Source: Persicaria tinctoria (lineage: Eukaryota; Streptophyta; Magnoliopsida; Caryophyllales; Polygonaceae). From it: a stretch of 64,000 nucleotides of DNA. How positions within the stretch are numbered: the stretch's first letter is position 1; every line of letters starts with the position of its first letter. The stretch lies in the NCBI GenBank assembly GCA_037127255.1, contig JBANSL010000006.1, forward strand, positions 84,499,350-84,563,349, written 5' to 3'. The position numbers and the translations under genes are program-made. The notes beneath the pieces were generated by a model. It searched no databases and was not told the DNA's origin. It was given only the letters and a program-made list of their open reading frames with translations. Shown piece by piece: positions 43,906 to 54,368 of this stretch.

Positions 43906-46753
43906 TCACTTTCCTGCAGGAGCTTCTCCCTCTGCTCGCTTTCTTGCTTTCGCCGGTCGTCCGACTCCCCTTTTCATGGTTGGTGGGTCTATTCTTGGAA
44001 GATCAAATGAAGGCCATTGCTCTTCATCCGGGACCGCCCTGCAATGAAATGGATTTCAGAGGTGGCTACCAAATATTTCTTTACATTCCTATACTATTTA
44101 TTGAAATTAGATTACCTATAGTTAACAGAATATGTTTTCTTATACAACCGTGTGGAATACCACTCGGACACATATTGCTCTGGATGGCCCCTACTCTCGA
44201 TTATAGCCCTCACAGCATGTCGACAAGGGATTCCTCTGATTTGCCACTCCCCACATTCGCACGTGAAATCCTTTATGTTGACGACCAATGAAGACTTACC
44301 TTCCATCACCTCGTACTCAGTGGGTGAGGCCTTGAAAGCCTATGAGTGAAACATGTAGGTGCAATGAACAGCCTTGAAAGCCTATGAGTGAAACATGTAG
44401 GTGCTATAAAATGTTACCTGCAAAGCCCTTGACGCCATGACCGCCTTGTCTAGCTTGTCCTTAGCGTGTTTGGTTATGCCATCATCCGGTAAACTCTCTG
44501 CAGCTTCTTGCCTTTTGCAATGTTTGACCATAATAGTGCGTCTAACTCCTACAATAATCCACTATAATGTTACAACCCCCTTATGGCATATTAATTACGT
44601 AAAACAAATACAAATTGATGGATAGTTGTACCTTCAAGCATGGATAAGACGGGAAGGGCTCTATCAGCACCTAACGTGGAATTAAATGACTCCACGAAGT
44701 TACTCGATGTATGAGGTGCATGTAGAGTATGATCATACCTATACCGTGCCCAACACTCCATCTCACCCACATCTTTAAGCCACTTTACAGCTCCCTTCCC
44801 AGCCAAAGTTTCCTCCCTCTCCATTGCTCTCCTAAATTTATGCTCGGAGAAAGCTTTGCAACACTCCGAAAACACATCCTTCACTGGCAAGCCAGAGAAT
44901 GCCTTCTTGAAATTAGATAAGAGGTGTGTGCAACAATAACGACGATCAACTGATGGCCACACTTCTGCAAGGGCGGGTTCGACACCCTGCATTGGGAAAC
45001 ACATGTTAGGCCTTATAGATATGTAAACCAATACAAACAAAACACAAAAAAAAAGTGCTTAAGGGGGATGGAGAATCTCACCTTCTGCCTGTCAGATATA
45101 ATGCACCAATTGGTCCTTTGAGTATTCTGCAATACCTCCCTTAGTCGATAGAAAAACGAAGACCAAGTGCTCTTACACTCATTCGCATACACACCATATG
45201 CTAGAGGATAAATTTCGTTGTTGCCATCAACAACAATAGCAGACAAGACGATACCACCATACTTTCCTTTCAAATGACATCCGTCAACTCCAATCAATCC
45301 TCGACACCCATCAGCTCCATCAATCATTGGCTTCGTCGATATAAACAAGCTCGTAAATTGCGGTGGCCTTTCGGGGTCATCTCTACCTTGTGTCCAAACA
45401 ACATGAGCTCTAGATCCAGGGTTGGAAGACCTCACCACCTCACAATATCCGGGTAAACTCCCATAAGAAGTGTCATGCTTTCCATTAATGATTGCAAGAG
45501 CAAGCGATCTTGCTTTGTACAAGGAGGTTGATTTCATATTTATTCCATATTTAGTCATCAACAACCTTTGCATAGTTTCTCCTGAGATTTCATCATCCGC
45601 TCTAACATGATCAAGGAGCTTCTTCGCAGCCCACTCCGGAGTTGCCATCGAATTGAACTTTGTGAGCTTGAGACAACTATGAGTACCATCCAATGTCTTA
45701 ATTGCCCATGTTACTCCATCTGTCAGTCTTGATGCGTGAATCCTCCACTTGCACTCCGACTGTCCACAAACAGCAGTATACCTACTCTGATCTGCTTTTA
45801 GCACCACAACAGAGAAACCCTCCTGAACACAATAATCTCGCAGTACATTCGGCATTGCATCCTTATCCAAAAAAAGCATCCAGACTTTCAGTTTAATATT
45901 TCCGAAGCTATTATCACCATACAACTCTCCGTTCTCATAAATCCTATCAAAGTAATCTTCGCCATCATCACCAGAATCACAAATGGCATCATTATCAGTC
46001 AAGACCAATGAATTATTATCAACCAAGTTCACATCATCAGAAGCCAAAGCAACGTCATGGGATGCATTAGAAACCAAATCAACATCAACCGATGCTTTAG
46101 AAGTCAAATCAACATCAAGTGATGCATTAGAAGCCAAATCAGGAACAAGCGATGCACTAGAAGGCAATTCAACACCAATCGATGCATTAGAAGGCAAATC
46201 AAAGTTAGCCAATTCAACCTCAACCGATACAGAAGCAGGAATAGCAGAAGCAGGAATTGCAGAATCAAACACATTCTCTTTCGTTCTACTAATCTCACCG
46301 GATGTGGGTTCACTACGTGTAGAGTGACTTTGACTTTTTGGTACAAAAGTCCCTCTCCTTCTTGCTGTAGTAGGAGGAACCTTCCTACTATAAGCGGATT
46401 GACTACCATGGCTTGACCTTTCCATCGTTTTTTTCGGCTCAACTAAACCCCTTGCCAATTCTAGAGTCTTAGAAGGTGAGTCACTAGATCCTATGGCTAG
46501 TTTAATCAATCCCTTCTCACCACATATATTGATCATATTCACAACATCGATGTCACTCTTTAATTGAAAACTTTGGCCATTATGAGCATACCATAATGTA
46601 GGATTCTCGGGGAGAAACATGCCTTTTTTTTCCGCCCCCTCTAATAATTCAGTAAACATATCCAATACGCTACACTTATCCGGGTCCTCCACCTCAAATT
46701 CAATGTAATCTTGATGAATATAACGCATTTGTATGACTATCTTATTTGCCATC
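43906..46753 (-). CDS. MULE transposase (MudrA-like DDE transposase), five coding exons
   Basis: Exons by GT/AG sites and frame: 46752-45082, 44986-44632, 44548-44418, 44339-44116, 44038-43906, giving 837 residues. I start at ATG 46752 (MANKIVIQMRY) because a splice acceptor lies one base upstream. Domains: PB1/MuDR-like N-terminus (1-90), a linker with xSNASxDVDL repeats, a zinc-binding DNA-binding region (VCGQSECKWRIHASRL, then H-x-C), a MULE DDE core with D490 (GVDGCHLKG), D554 (IISDRQKG) and E656 (NFVESFNSTL), and a SWIM finger C746-x-C748...C758-x-H760. The N-terminal region and catalytic acids all appear intact. After the stop at 43906, sequence encoding a CGRC and GHNVKTC zinc knuckle typical of this family is visible near 43870 and 43775, so the C-terminus may be truncated or use an extra exon. 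It would cut and paste the element and relatives sharing its TIRs. Confidence 0.85.
44329..44412. repeat. 42-bp tandem duplication covering a transposase splice acceptor
   Basis: GCCTTGAAAGCCTATGAGTG and the following 14 bp occur at 44329 and again at 44371. The duplication copies the acceptor of transposase intron 3. Only the acceptor at 44341-44340 gives an open exon 4; the other copy leads to a stop. Confidence 0.8.
46010..46200 (-). repeat. short tandem repeats in the transposase linker
   Basis: 36-39-bp units encode about six variants of LASNASxDVDL. They keep the frame and are probably length-variable. Confidence 0.7.
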
Positions 46754-46878
46754 CTACAAGAAAACCCCAATTCATTGTAAGAAATAGGCTAATAGTTGAG
46801 AAACCAAAATTACCAGCATAAGAAACAAACAATTTAGATTGACATTAGGTTAATTCCAATTGAGTCAAATGCATGAAC

Positions 46879-47517
46879 CTCTAAATTGAGATATGCATCA
46901 AATTCAATTTATCGATTTCGATATGCATCAAATTTCAACCCTAAACAATTCAAGAGAAACAGGTCCGAACGAGGTGCAATTCCCTAAACAATTCAACATA
47001 AACGCGAGGAGAGATATGCATCAAATTTCAACCCTAAACAATTTCCACAGAAACAATTCATCAGATTTGCAACAGGTGCAATCCCCCAAGCGCAGCAACG
47101 AGGTGCAGCAACAGTAAATGTCTTACCTTTCTCGCGAGGGCGAAGCAACAGGTCCGAACCCTAGGTCCGAGCGCAGCAACAGGTCCGAACCCTAGGTCCG
47201 AGCGCAGCCACCAGGTCCGAGCGCAGCCGCCGAGCCCGAGCGCAGCCACCAGGTCCGAGCGTCGCTCTCCTCGCGTCTCTTTCCTCGCTCTGTCTTCGCG
47301 TTTCTCTCCTCGCTCTGTCTTCGCGTCTCCGTTCTTTCTTTCTTTTCTTTTTCTTTTTTGAGCAAACTAACGGAAAACACAAAAAAAAGTTAGAGTTAAC
47401 CGGGAAGGGCACGAGGCGAAATGGGTTAAAACCTCAGGGGTACCACGCGAATTTTGTAAAAAAGTTGTATACCCGGCGAATTTTGCAATACCCCAGGGGT
47501 ACCTGGCGAAATTTCCG
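46879..47517 (-). repeat. right TIR of the MULE
   Basis: Inverted copy of the left TIR with a shorter G/C-rich tandem (47150-47265) and small indels. It carries the mirrored splice donor GAAAG|GTAAGA, intron starting 47126 on the minus strand. Confidence 0.92.
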
Positions 47518-47526
47518 ATTCTTATA

Positions 47527-49399
47527 CTATAGTGGTGGAATTTTATGACTAAACATGAACTCATCACAATATACATCACGTAACTTGCTTTAGCCTCCTC
47601 CTCTTTTAAAAAAAAAAATTATGTAGGCTGATTTGGTTTCTTTCTTTACAAAGAAAGTGCATAATTTTTTTTTATTTATGGGCTAAATGATTTATATAAG
47701 CAACCCAAGTGGTTTGGAAGCCTTATCAGCCCATTTAAGTTTCTCTTTTCCTTAAACATGAATTGCACCTGCTCCCAATTTATTTATTTATTTTTAATTC
47801 AACCGAACCTTCTTTGCTTCTTATTAGTCATTTGCTCATTTTGTTATTCGACATTCAGAGGAAGTTCAAAGACACGGAAGGTGGAGACAGCACAAACGCC
47901 AGGAGCCCGCCGCCTGTCGGTGGCCTTGTGTTCTCCGGCCTGAGTAGTCGGAAGAGAGGGTGTCAGTCACGCCACCATCAAGCCCCTTGCCGCGAGGGTG
48001 CGAGAAGACAACGGCGCCGACCTGGTATGCCTAGATTTCCCCCCCTAAAATTCCCAACCTCGAATCCACTTATTTAGCTCAATATTTAAGCGATTTGTAC
48101 CCCAAATCCCGAACCTCTAGTCATGCCCGTGTTCAATTGGACGTTCAATTTCTAGGTTCGATTGATTTTTTAGAACTTGTGATTTTAGGGTTTTTGATTT
48201 GTGCAATTTGGGGCTTTTTTTTTTTGAAGTAGGATCGATTGACAAGGGGAATTGGAGGGCCAGGGCTAGAGAAATTTGAGAAGAGGAATTCCGTCTTTGA
48301 GCAGTTGACAGGGAGAGGAGCGATCCTTGGGACGATTTCAAGAAGAATGGAGAGTCGAACGAAGCTCGAGTTTTCTGCAGGTTCGAATTAATTATTTTTT
48401 TTTAGAAATTTGCCCATACTTCAAGTTGTTTTCTCCCTTCTCTTAACCCAATTTGAGTGAGTTCAAGAAAGCAAGAGGAATCTGAGAAATTAGAGATGAG
48501 TTAGTTCTTCCTTTTTTGTTCCCCTGAATTAATCCGCTTCCTCGCGAGCATTGCACTTGCTGAGATTCTTTTAGGCTCGTGTGCTTAATGTAGTTTGACA
48601 CTAATTTATTTGATCTTGCCGATTTGAGTCCTTGGGTCAGGCCCCTGTGTATTTTGAGTTTGAGACAAGGAATTTGAGTTCCTTGCATCTCTTGGTTTAT
48701 TGGTTCTCCTTGCTTCTTTTCTCTATTCCTGTTCTTTTTACAGCTCCTTAGAAATTTTATTGCTTGAATTTGCTATGCTTTATGCAAGATTTGTGATTTG
48801 GGATTTTTTTTGGAGGCTTTTGGTTTAGGACAATTGGCAGGGGAAGAGGTTAAGACGGCTGGTCACTCTTTGAGGAAGGAAGGAGAACTCAGCCGATGAA
48901 CTAGGTAATTTGTGCTCCGAATTTCAAATTCCCAATTGTCTTTTTTTCTTTAATGCAGCTTTGAGCTTTGTTCTCTTTTTGTTCTACTGTCTGCTTTTGT
49001 CTGGAATTTGTAATTTTAGAGAGCCTTGGTTTAGAAATGTCGAAGGAAACACATCCTGCATGATTTCTTTTCTTTACAGGAACTTAGTTTGCTTGTGTGA
49101 TCAAACCGATAGTTTGTTGGCTTGACTGACTTGCTTTGCTAATACTTTTCAGCAATCAGCTTCTTTCTCTCTCTCTCTTTATTTTTTTACTTGATTTGGG
49201 GGCTTTGTTAGCCAATTTGCACAGATTCAACTTGAACAGAAAATCTGCGTGAGTTTTGTGAATTTTGTTGTTGTGTTTTTTTTTTCTTGAAGATGGTAGC
49301 CTTAGCTTTGGAATTCTCTGCAGAAATTTTGACGGAACTTCACCCTTGTTTTAGGGTAAACCTCTGATTTCCTTAGGAAAATTATTGCCTTGAGGACTT
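47527..49399 (-). repeat. continuation of the copy 2 5' LTR beyond the MULE
   Basis: Nearly identical to 27746-29628 of the 3' LTR, including a stretch (47850-48110) whose plus strand reads like a G/C-rich exon. The matching stretch is also present in the other LTR, so it is LTR sequence and not a separate gene. Confidence 0.88.
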
Positions 49400-51163
49400 C
49401 ACCCATGTATGACATTGTAAAAAATGCATCAACTTACTCTTTGAAAGATATTAGGTCATCGGTGTCTACATGAAAGAGCATAAAAAATTCAAAAGGAAGA
49501 CATTGTCAATAAAAAAATTTAAGCATAAAAGTATATATAAGGCAAACACATGACCAAACGAAATTAATAATTTAAATATACATACTTATCACTGGGTCGA
49601 AGCCTGAAGGCAAGAAAGCTATGCTCAAGGAGGACAAAGGTAATAACACATATCCAAGCCTCAAGGTATCCTGTACAAGAAATTGTGATGCTTATGGCTC
49701 CATACTTTGGGAAGGTTACTACAAGCATTAAACATAAATTATCCAACAAATAAGTTATGTACCTGATAACACCCAGCACTTTCTCCTTGCCATCTCAACC
49801 TCCATGTTCCATACAGGATATGGTGGTTTAAAAAGCTTCTAGAGCCTAGGAAGATGGCAACAATTAAGCCTAGTTGGTTTGATGATGTTAGTCAAATGCA
49901 CCTTAAAGCCAAATCAAATGTACCTTAAAGCCATCACAATCAGACTGTGAGCCTGGATCCGATTCGGGTTGCATCTTATACAAAAGAATCAGCAAAATAA
50001 TAGAAGAGCATAAACTGAACCAAGGGAAACATCAATCAATAAAATGAGAATTAGGAGAAAATTTTCAACAGAAAGAAATCAAACCAAGGGCAATTGAACA
50101 ACAATTACGGAAAAAAAATCGAACAGCAGTCGGGGTGCAATGGAGTGTCTGAATCTAGAATTTCAATATAAGAGCAATCAAATAGCAACCAAGGTGCCCA
50201 AGCACAACAATCGAACACAAGGTAAAACCGAACGAAGGCAAATCGAAGCCATTCGAGTACAACGGTGAAACAACAAACACGGAAAAAAAAAAAAACCTTG
50301 CTCCTGCAACCTCATCTCTCTCTCAAAACAAAATAGAGCCACAGGAGGGCAGCGACTGGAGTCAATTGGAAGCAAATAAAATTGAGGAGAAAACCCTAAA
50401 ATTGCAAATATTATGTGTTCTCGATATAGAGGAATAGGAATCAGAATCCAAAATTGATACCACAAGTAGTCGATTCCATCTCTCTACAGCTTCACATGAG
50501 TCTAAATACTCGATTATTGTATCAAATTTCGAGAGGGAAGAATAAATTTTTACCAGACCATCCATCTGAACAACACGAAGCGGATGAGCGACCTTCTTCA
50601 TTTCAACGACCTTGAGAAACGATGGAAGTTGTGTTGCAGCCTGCAATCGAATTCCAATTCAGACTCAAACTCCCAACTTTGAGCGAGAGGAAGAATATGA
50701 AGCCATGGAGGAGAGCGAAAGCCATAGATCGCGCTCCTCGATCGACTCTTTTCCTAGGCTTTGAGAGCAAGAGGAGGCACGGGCGGTGAATTGGAAAGAG
50801 AAACGGATCGGACCATTAACCAATTGAGCAGATCCGCGCCCAAACCCGAGAATTAAGCCCATTTTCACTTTAAGCCAAATTTTCATTTTAAGGACCATTT
50901 TCATTTGAACCATTACCTATATATAAAGAGAGGATATATCATTTATAAGCAAGGGTTAGAGTGTAATTTGTGAGCAAGTATTAACCATTGGATGAGGGTA
51001 AATCAAGGGATGAGATTTAATTAAAAAAACAGATAAATACTAAACATCGACTGGGACCCACCACAATATACACCAACTCACCAATTGTGGAGCGTGTATT
51101 TCACGCTTTTTATGTTCAAAATATTTAACTGCCCCATGGGATTTAGAACATGTTCCGACCTTC
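49400..51163 (-). other. unclassified region with exon-like stretches on the minus strand
   Basis: No recognised transposon. Minus-strand stretches look spliced: 50713 onwards (MASYSSSRSK), 50640-50545 (LPSFLKVVEMKKVAHPLRVV, then a GGTAAAA donor), and 49715-49595 (TFPKYGAISITISCTGYLEA, with AG acceptors and a GTACAG context). I do not recognise a family and cannot build one open transcript. It may be the remains of a host gene cut by the truncated LTR, or another repeat. From about 50930 to 51163 the sequence is A/T-rich with no gene. Confidence 0.3.
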
Positions 51164-51174
51164 AACTATACTCA

Positions 51175-53967
51175 TTATTTCCATTACTGATTCTGAAAAT
51201 AGAATTTTGACAGAACATGTTTCAGATGAAGAAATTAAGGATACCCTTTTTTCAATGACAGATGATAAGTCTCCAGGTCCTGAAGGTTTTCCACCAGAGT
51301 TCTATAAAAAATATTGGGATATTATCTGTAAATTAGTTTGCAAAGCTGTTAAATCATTTTTTTCATTCTGGTGTGCTACTCAATGAAGTAAATTCAACCT
51401 TCATTGCATTTATTCCTAAAATTGATACGCCTAGTAATATTAACCATTACCGTCCGATTAGTCTGTGCAATACCACGCATCATTAACCCTTTTCAAGGAG
51501 CTTTTGTACAAGGTAGAAAGATTTAAGATAATATACTAATAGCTCATGAGGTTTTCCACTCTTTTCATAACAAAAAAGGTAAAGCTGGGTGGATGGCATT
51601 AAAGTTAGATATGGAGAAAGCTTATGACAAAATAAGCTGGAGTTTTATTCGCATTATTCAAAATAAATTTGGTTTTGATTCTAGATGGATTGATTGGGTT
51701 ATGACATGCCTGACTAAAACTAGCTTTTCAGTTTTAGTAAATAATTTGTCGGGCCGTACATCTCATACTCATAGGGGAATTCGACAAGGAGATCCTCTTG
51801 CACCATATATTTTTGTATTGGTTACGGAACTATTAAAGAGAATGTTGCAACAAGAATCTTTGGAATGTGACCCTTTGGTTGGAATCAAACTTACAAATAA
51901 TAGTGATCCTATTCCATTTTTTTCCTTTGCATATGACACCCTAATTTTTGGACGAGCTGATGATTTAAGTCTTCATACGATTAGAAATCTTCTAAATACT
52001 TTCTCCAATATGTCTGGATTAACTATAAATTATAATCAAAGTTCTTTACAAGTTTCTAAAAATATTCTTGTCAGTAAAGCCCAGTCCCTTGCTCAACATC
52101 TAAGTATTCCAGTTACGAAGTCTATGGAAAAATACCTAGGTATTCCACTTATTAGTGGTAGGGTTAGCAATGTCTTGTTTGATGAGGCGATTAATAGTCT
52201 TAAAAAGCAGTTGTCTAAGTGGAAATATAACGCTCTCTCAAGCTGGTAGATCGGTACTAATTCAGGCAAATTTAAATTCTAAAACAAATTATTTAATGCA
52301 ATCATTTCTTCTTCCAAAAGGAGTTCTACAAAAAAATTGACCAGATCAACAAAAACTTCTTTTGGAATAAAATTCAATCTGATAACTATCATCCTCTAAT
52401 TAGCTGGGAACATCTGTGCACTCCTAAAAAAGATGGTGGGTTAGGTTTTAAATCGGTTGAGCAAATTAATATTGGCATGCAAATGAAACTTCTGTGGAGA
52501 ATCATGGCTGATCCAGAAAATATTTGGTCTAAGGTAATTACGAATAAATATCTCTCGACAGAATCTCTTATGGAAAGAGGTAGATTCAAAACTTCTTGGC
52601 AATTTGGTAGGCTTCTTAATATTAGGGATCTTTTCTCTAAAGGATTGCTTTGGTTAGTTGGTAATGGAAAAACCATTAATGTATGGTCTGACATTTGGGT
52701 AGATGCGCAATATCTTCATAGGTTTCGGAATGATTGTGATCCTAATTTAAAAGTATGCGATTTATTTACAAATACCAACTCTTGGGATACTAATAAGTTA
52801 AATTCTATCTTTCTTTCTCATATAGTTCAAGAAATTACTAATATCCATATTCATGTAACTGATATTCCAGACAAGTTAATTTGGATTTACAGTAATAATG
52901 GAAAATTCTCTGTTAAATCCACTTCCTCGCTTTATAAAACTAGGAATATGATGAAAATTCCAGCAGATTGGATTTGGAAACTCAATATCCCTCCGAATAT
53001 TAAAAAATTTATTTGGAAAATTTTCTTAGATATCCTGCCCACGACTGTCCGGTTAAATAGATATATAAATAGAGTTCCTAGTACTTGTTCTCTCTGTAAT
53101 TCTGATATTGAAGATACAAATCATTTATTGTTTAATTGTCAAATTACAAAATCACTTATTCAAAATTTGGGTGTTAAGTTGAACAAATGTTTCATTATGC
53201 CAAATTTAACAAGTGATGTTCAAGAAAATATTCTAAATACTAGGGCTCTTAATCTAGATTTTACATATTTATGTCAATTATGGCATTCAATTTGGGAGCT
53301 CGGAAATAGAATTATTTGTCGCAATTCTTCTGATACAAGTATGATCTATGTGTTAACTCGAGCTATTGATAATATCTCTTGTTGGAATAAAGGTCAGATT
53401 ATAGCAAAAATACCTAAACGTGCTAGGCCTCCTAATGAAATGACGTCGAAATGTCCTCTAATAGATGTAGTTAAGATCAATGTTGATGTTTCGGTGAAAA
53501 GGGATACTCAACCACAGATTGGTTGTGTTGTGAGAAATAATGATGGCCGTGTTATTCGGATACATAAATGTAATGTTAGTATGGGTTCTGTCATTTTGGC
53601 AGAAGCTCTTGCTGTTTATACAGGTATAAGATTGGCAGTGGAAATGGGGATCCGTAGATTGATACTTGAGAGTGATTGTGCAATCATTATCGACGCCATC
53701 AATTATGTGAACAATAGTCCATGGGAGGTCACTCAAATTGTGCAAGAGATCCTTTCATTTAGAAGAAATTTTGAGAGCATCAATTTTCAGCATTGCTATA
53801 GAGAGGCTAATGGTGCAGCTGATTTTATTGCCAAATCTCAGTTTAATTGTAATTTTATTTTGAGCGTTTGTTGTTGTGAGTTCCAGAACATCATTTTGCG
53901 AGATGATCATGGATGTCGTTATTACATCCAACTTTTTGCCTACTATAAAAAAAAAAAAAAAAAAAAA
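51175..53967 (+). mobile_element. LINE (non-LTR retrotransposon), 5' truncated, with poly(A) tail
   Basis: Encodes part of ORF2 and ends in a poly(A) run at 53947-53969. The 11-bp target duplication AACTATACTCA is perfect (51164-51174 and 53968-53978). The 5' end falls within the RT domain. Confidence 0.9.
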
Positions 53968-54036
53968 AACTATACTCAAAATTTAGCTGATGGATTTGCC
54001 CGAACATTAATCGTATTTAGCACTTGTATTTCATAA
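51181..54036 (+). pseudogene. LINE ORF2 fragment: reverse transcriptase, zinc-finger RT-associated domain and RNase H
   Basis: RT motifs in order: DDKSPGPEGFPPEFYKKYW (51259-51315), GAFVQGRKI, LKLDMEKAYDKISWSFI (51600-51650), GIRQGDPLAPYIF (51775-51813) and FAYDTLIFG (51928-51954). The last is normally FADD; the first catalytic aspartate is Y, so RT is dead. After a frameshift near 52245 come an RT-associated zinc-binding region (CSLCNSDIEDTNHLLFNC, 53089-53142) and a plant-type RNase H (KINVDVSVKRDTQPQIGCV to REANGAADFIAK, 53476-53835). Several stops and shifts before 52250; the part from 52477 is one open frame. The open frame runs through the poly(A) into flanking DNA to 54036, which is not coding. 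Confidence 0.87.
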
Positions 54037-54360
54037 TTTTAATAAAGCCTAATGTGATGATTTATTTATGCTAGTAATTTTTAACATTCAACTGTTCATT
54101 TTTAATTACGAATCAAAAAGTTCATTTTTAATTATTATTAATCGCTAACTAACCCGAAGTTTTATTTCGAAAAATATGTGGGAATAATGCCACCATATTA
54201 GTAATCATGCATTGATCTAATTAAATTCAATCCAAAGAATTTTCTTATTTCAAATCCAACTAGTTAACTTATTAGAATTAATAATTATTAACTCTTTCAA
54301 ATATCCTTACAATGGAAAAGGACGACTAAATCAAATAATCAACATTCAATCTACTTATTT
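53979..54360. other. AT-rich intergenic stretch
   Basis: Between two LINE insertions. I see no gene, repeat or element ends in it. Confidence 0.6.
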
Positions 54361-54368
54361 TTGTTAGT

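Larger units (their letters stand above)
41373..47517. mobile_element. Mutator-like transposon (MULE) with transposase and convergent GRF gene
   Basis: 6145 bp, ends CGGAAATTTCGCCAGGTACC and its reverse complement. Perfect 9-bp target duplication ATTCTTATA at 41364-41372 and 47518-47526; the empty site reads AATTCTTATACTATAG in the 3' LTR near 27740. TIRs of about 640 bp with few differences, intact ends and an uninterrupted transposase suggest recent activity. Confidence 0.95.
27136..49399 (-). mobile_element. Tat/Ogre-type Ty3/gypsy retrotransposon, copy 2, with nested insertions
   Basis: Minus-strand order: 5' LTR (49399-40710, outer part missing, interrupted by a MULE), primer region, polyprotein (40615-32792), 3' tail with polypurine tract, 3' LTR (32167-27136). 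Two RNase H domains, one of the archaeal type, place it in the Tat lineage. The LTR matches 27136-29628 and then stops at 49399, where unrelated sequence begins, so no target duplication can be verified. Confidence 0.92.
40710..49399 (-). repeat. 5' LTR of Tat/Ogre copy 2, interrupted and truncated
   Basis: LTR sequence occupies 40710-41372 and 47518-49399, with a MULE between. It corresponds to 27136-29628 of the 3' LTR. The remaining ~2.5 kb including the outer TG end is missing; at 49399/49400 the match stops within GCCTTGAGGACTT. Confidence 0.88.

Noticed and set aside
43833..44349. Plus-strand ORFs opposite the transposase C-terminus
   Set aside because: They are shadows of transposase exons 4 and 5, where the SWIM finger is on the minus strand.
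53941..54036. C-terminal extension of the LINE ORF beyond its RNase H
   Set aside because: It reads through the poly(A) tail as lysines and into the target duplication, so it is not coding.
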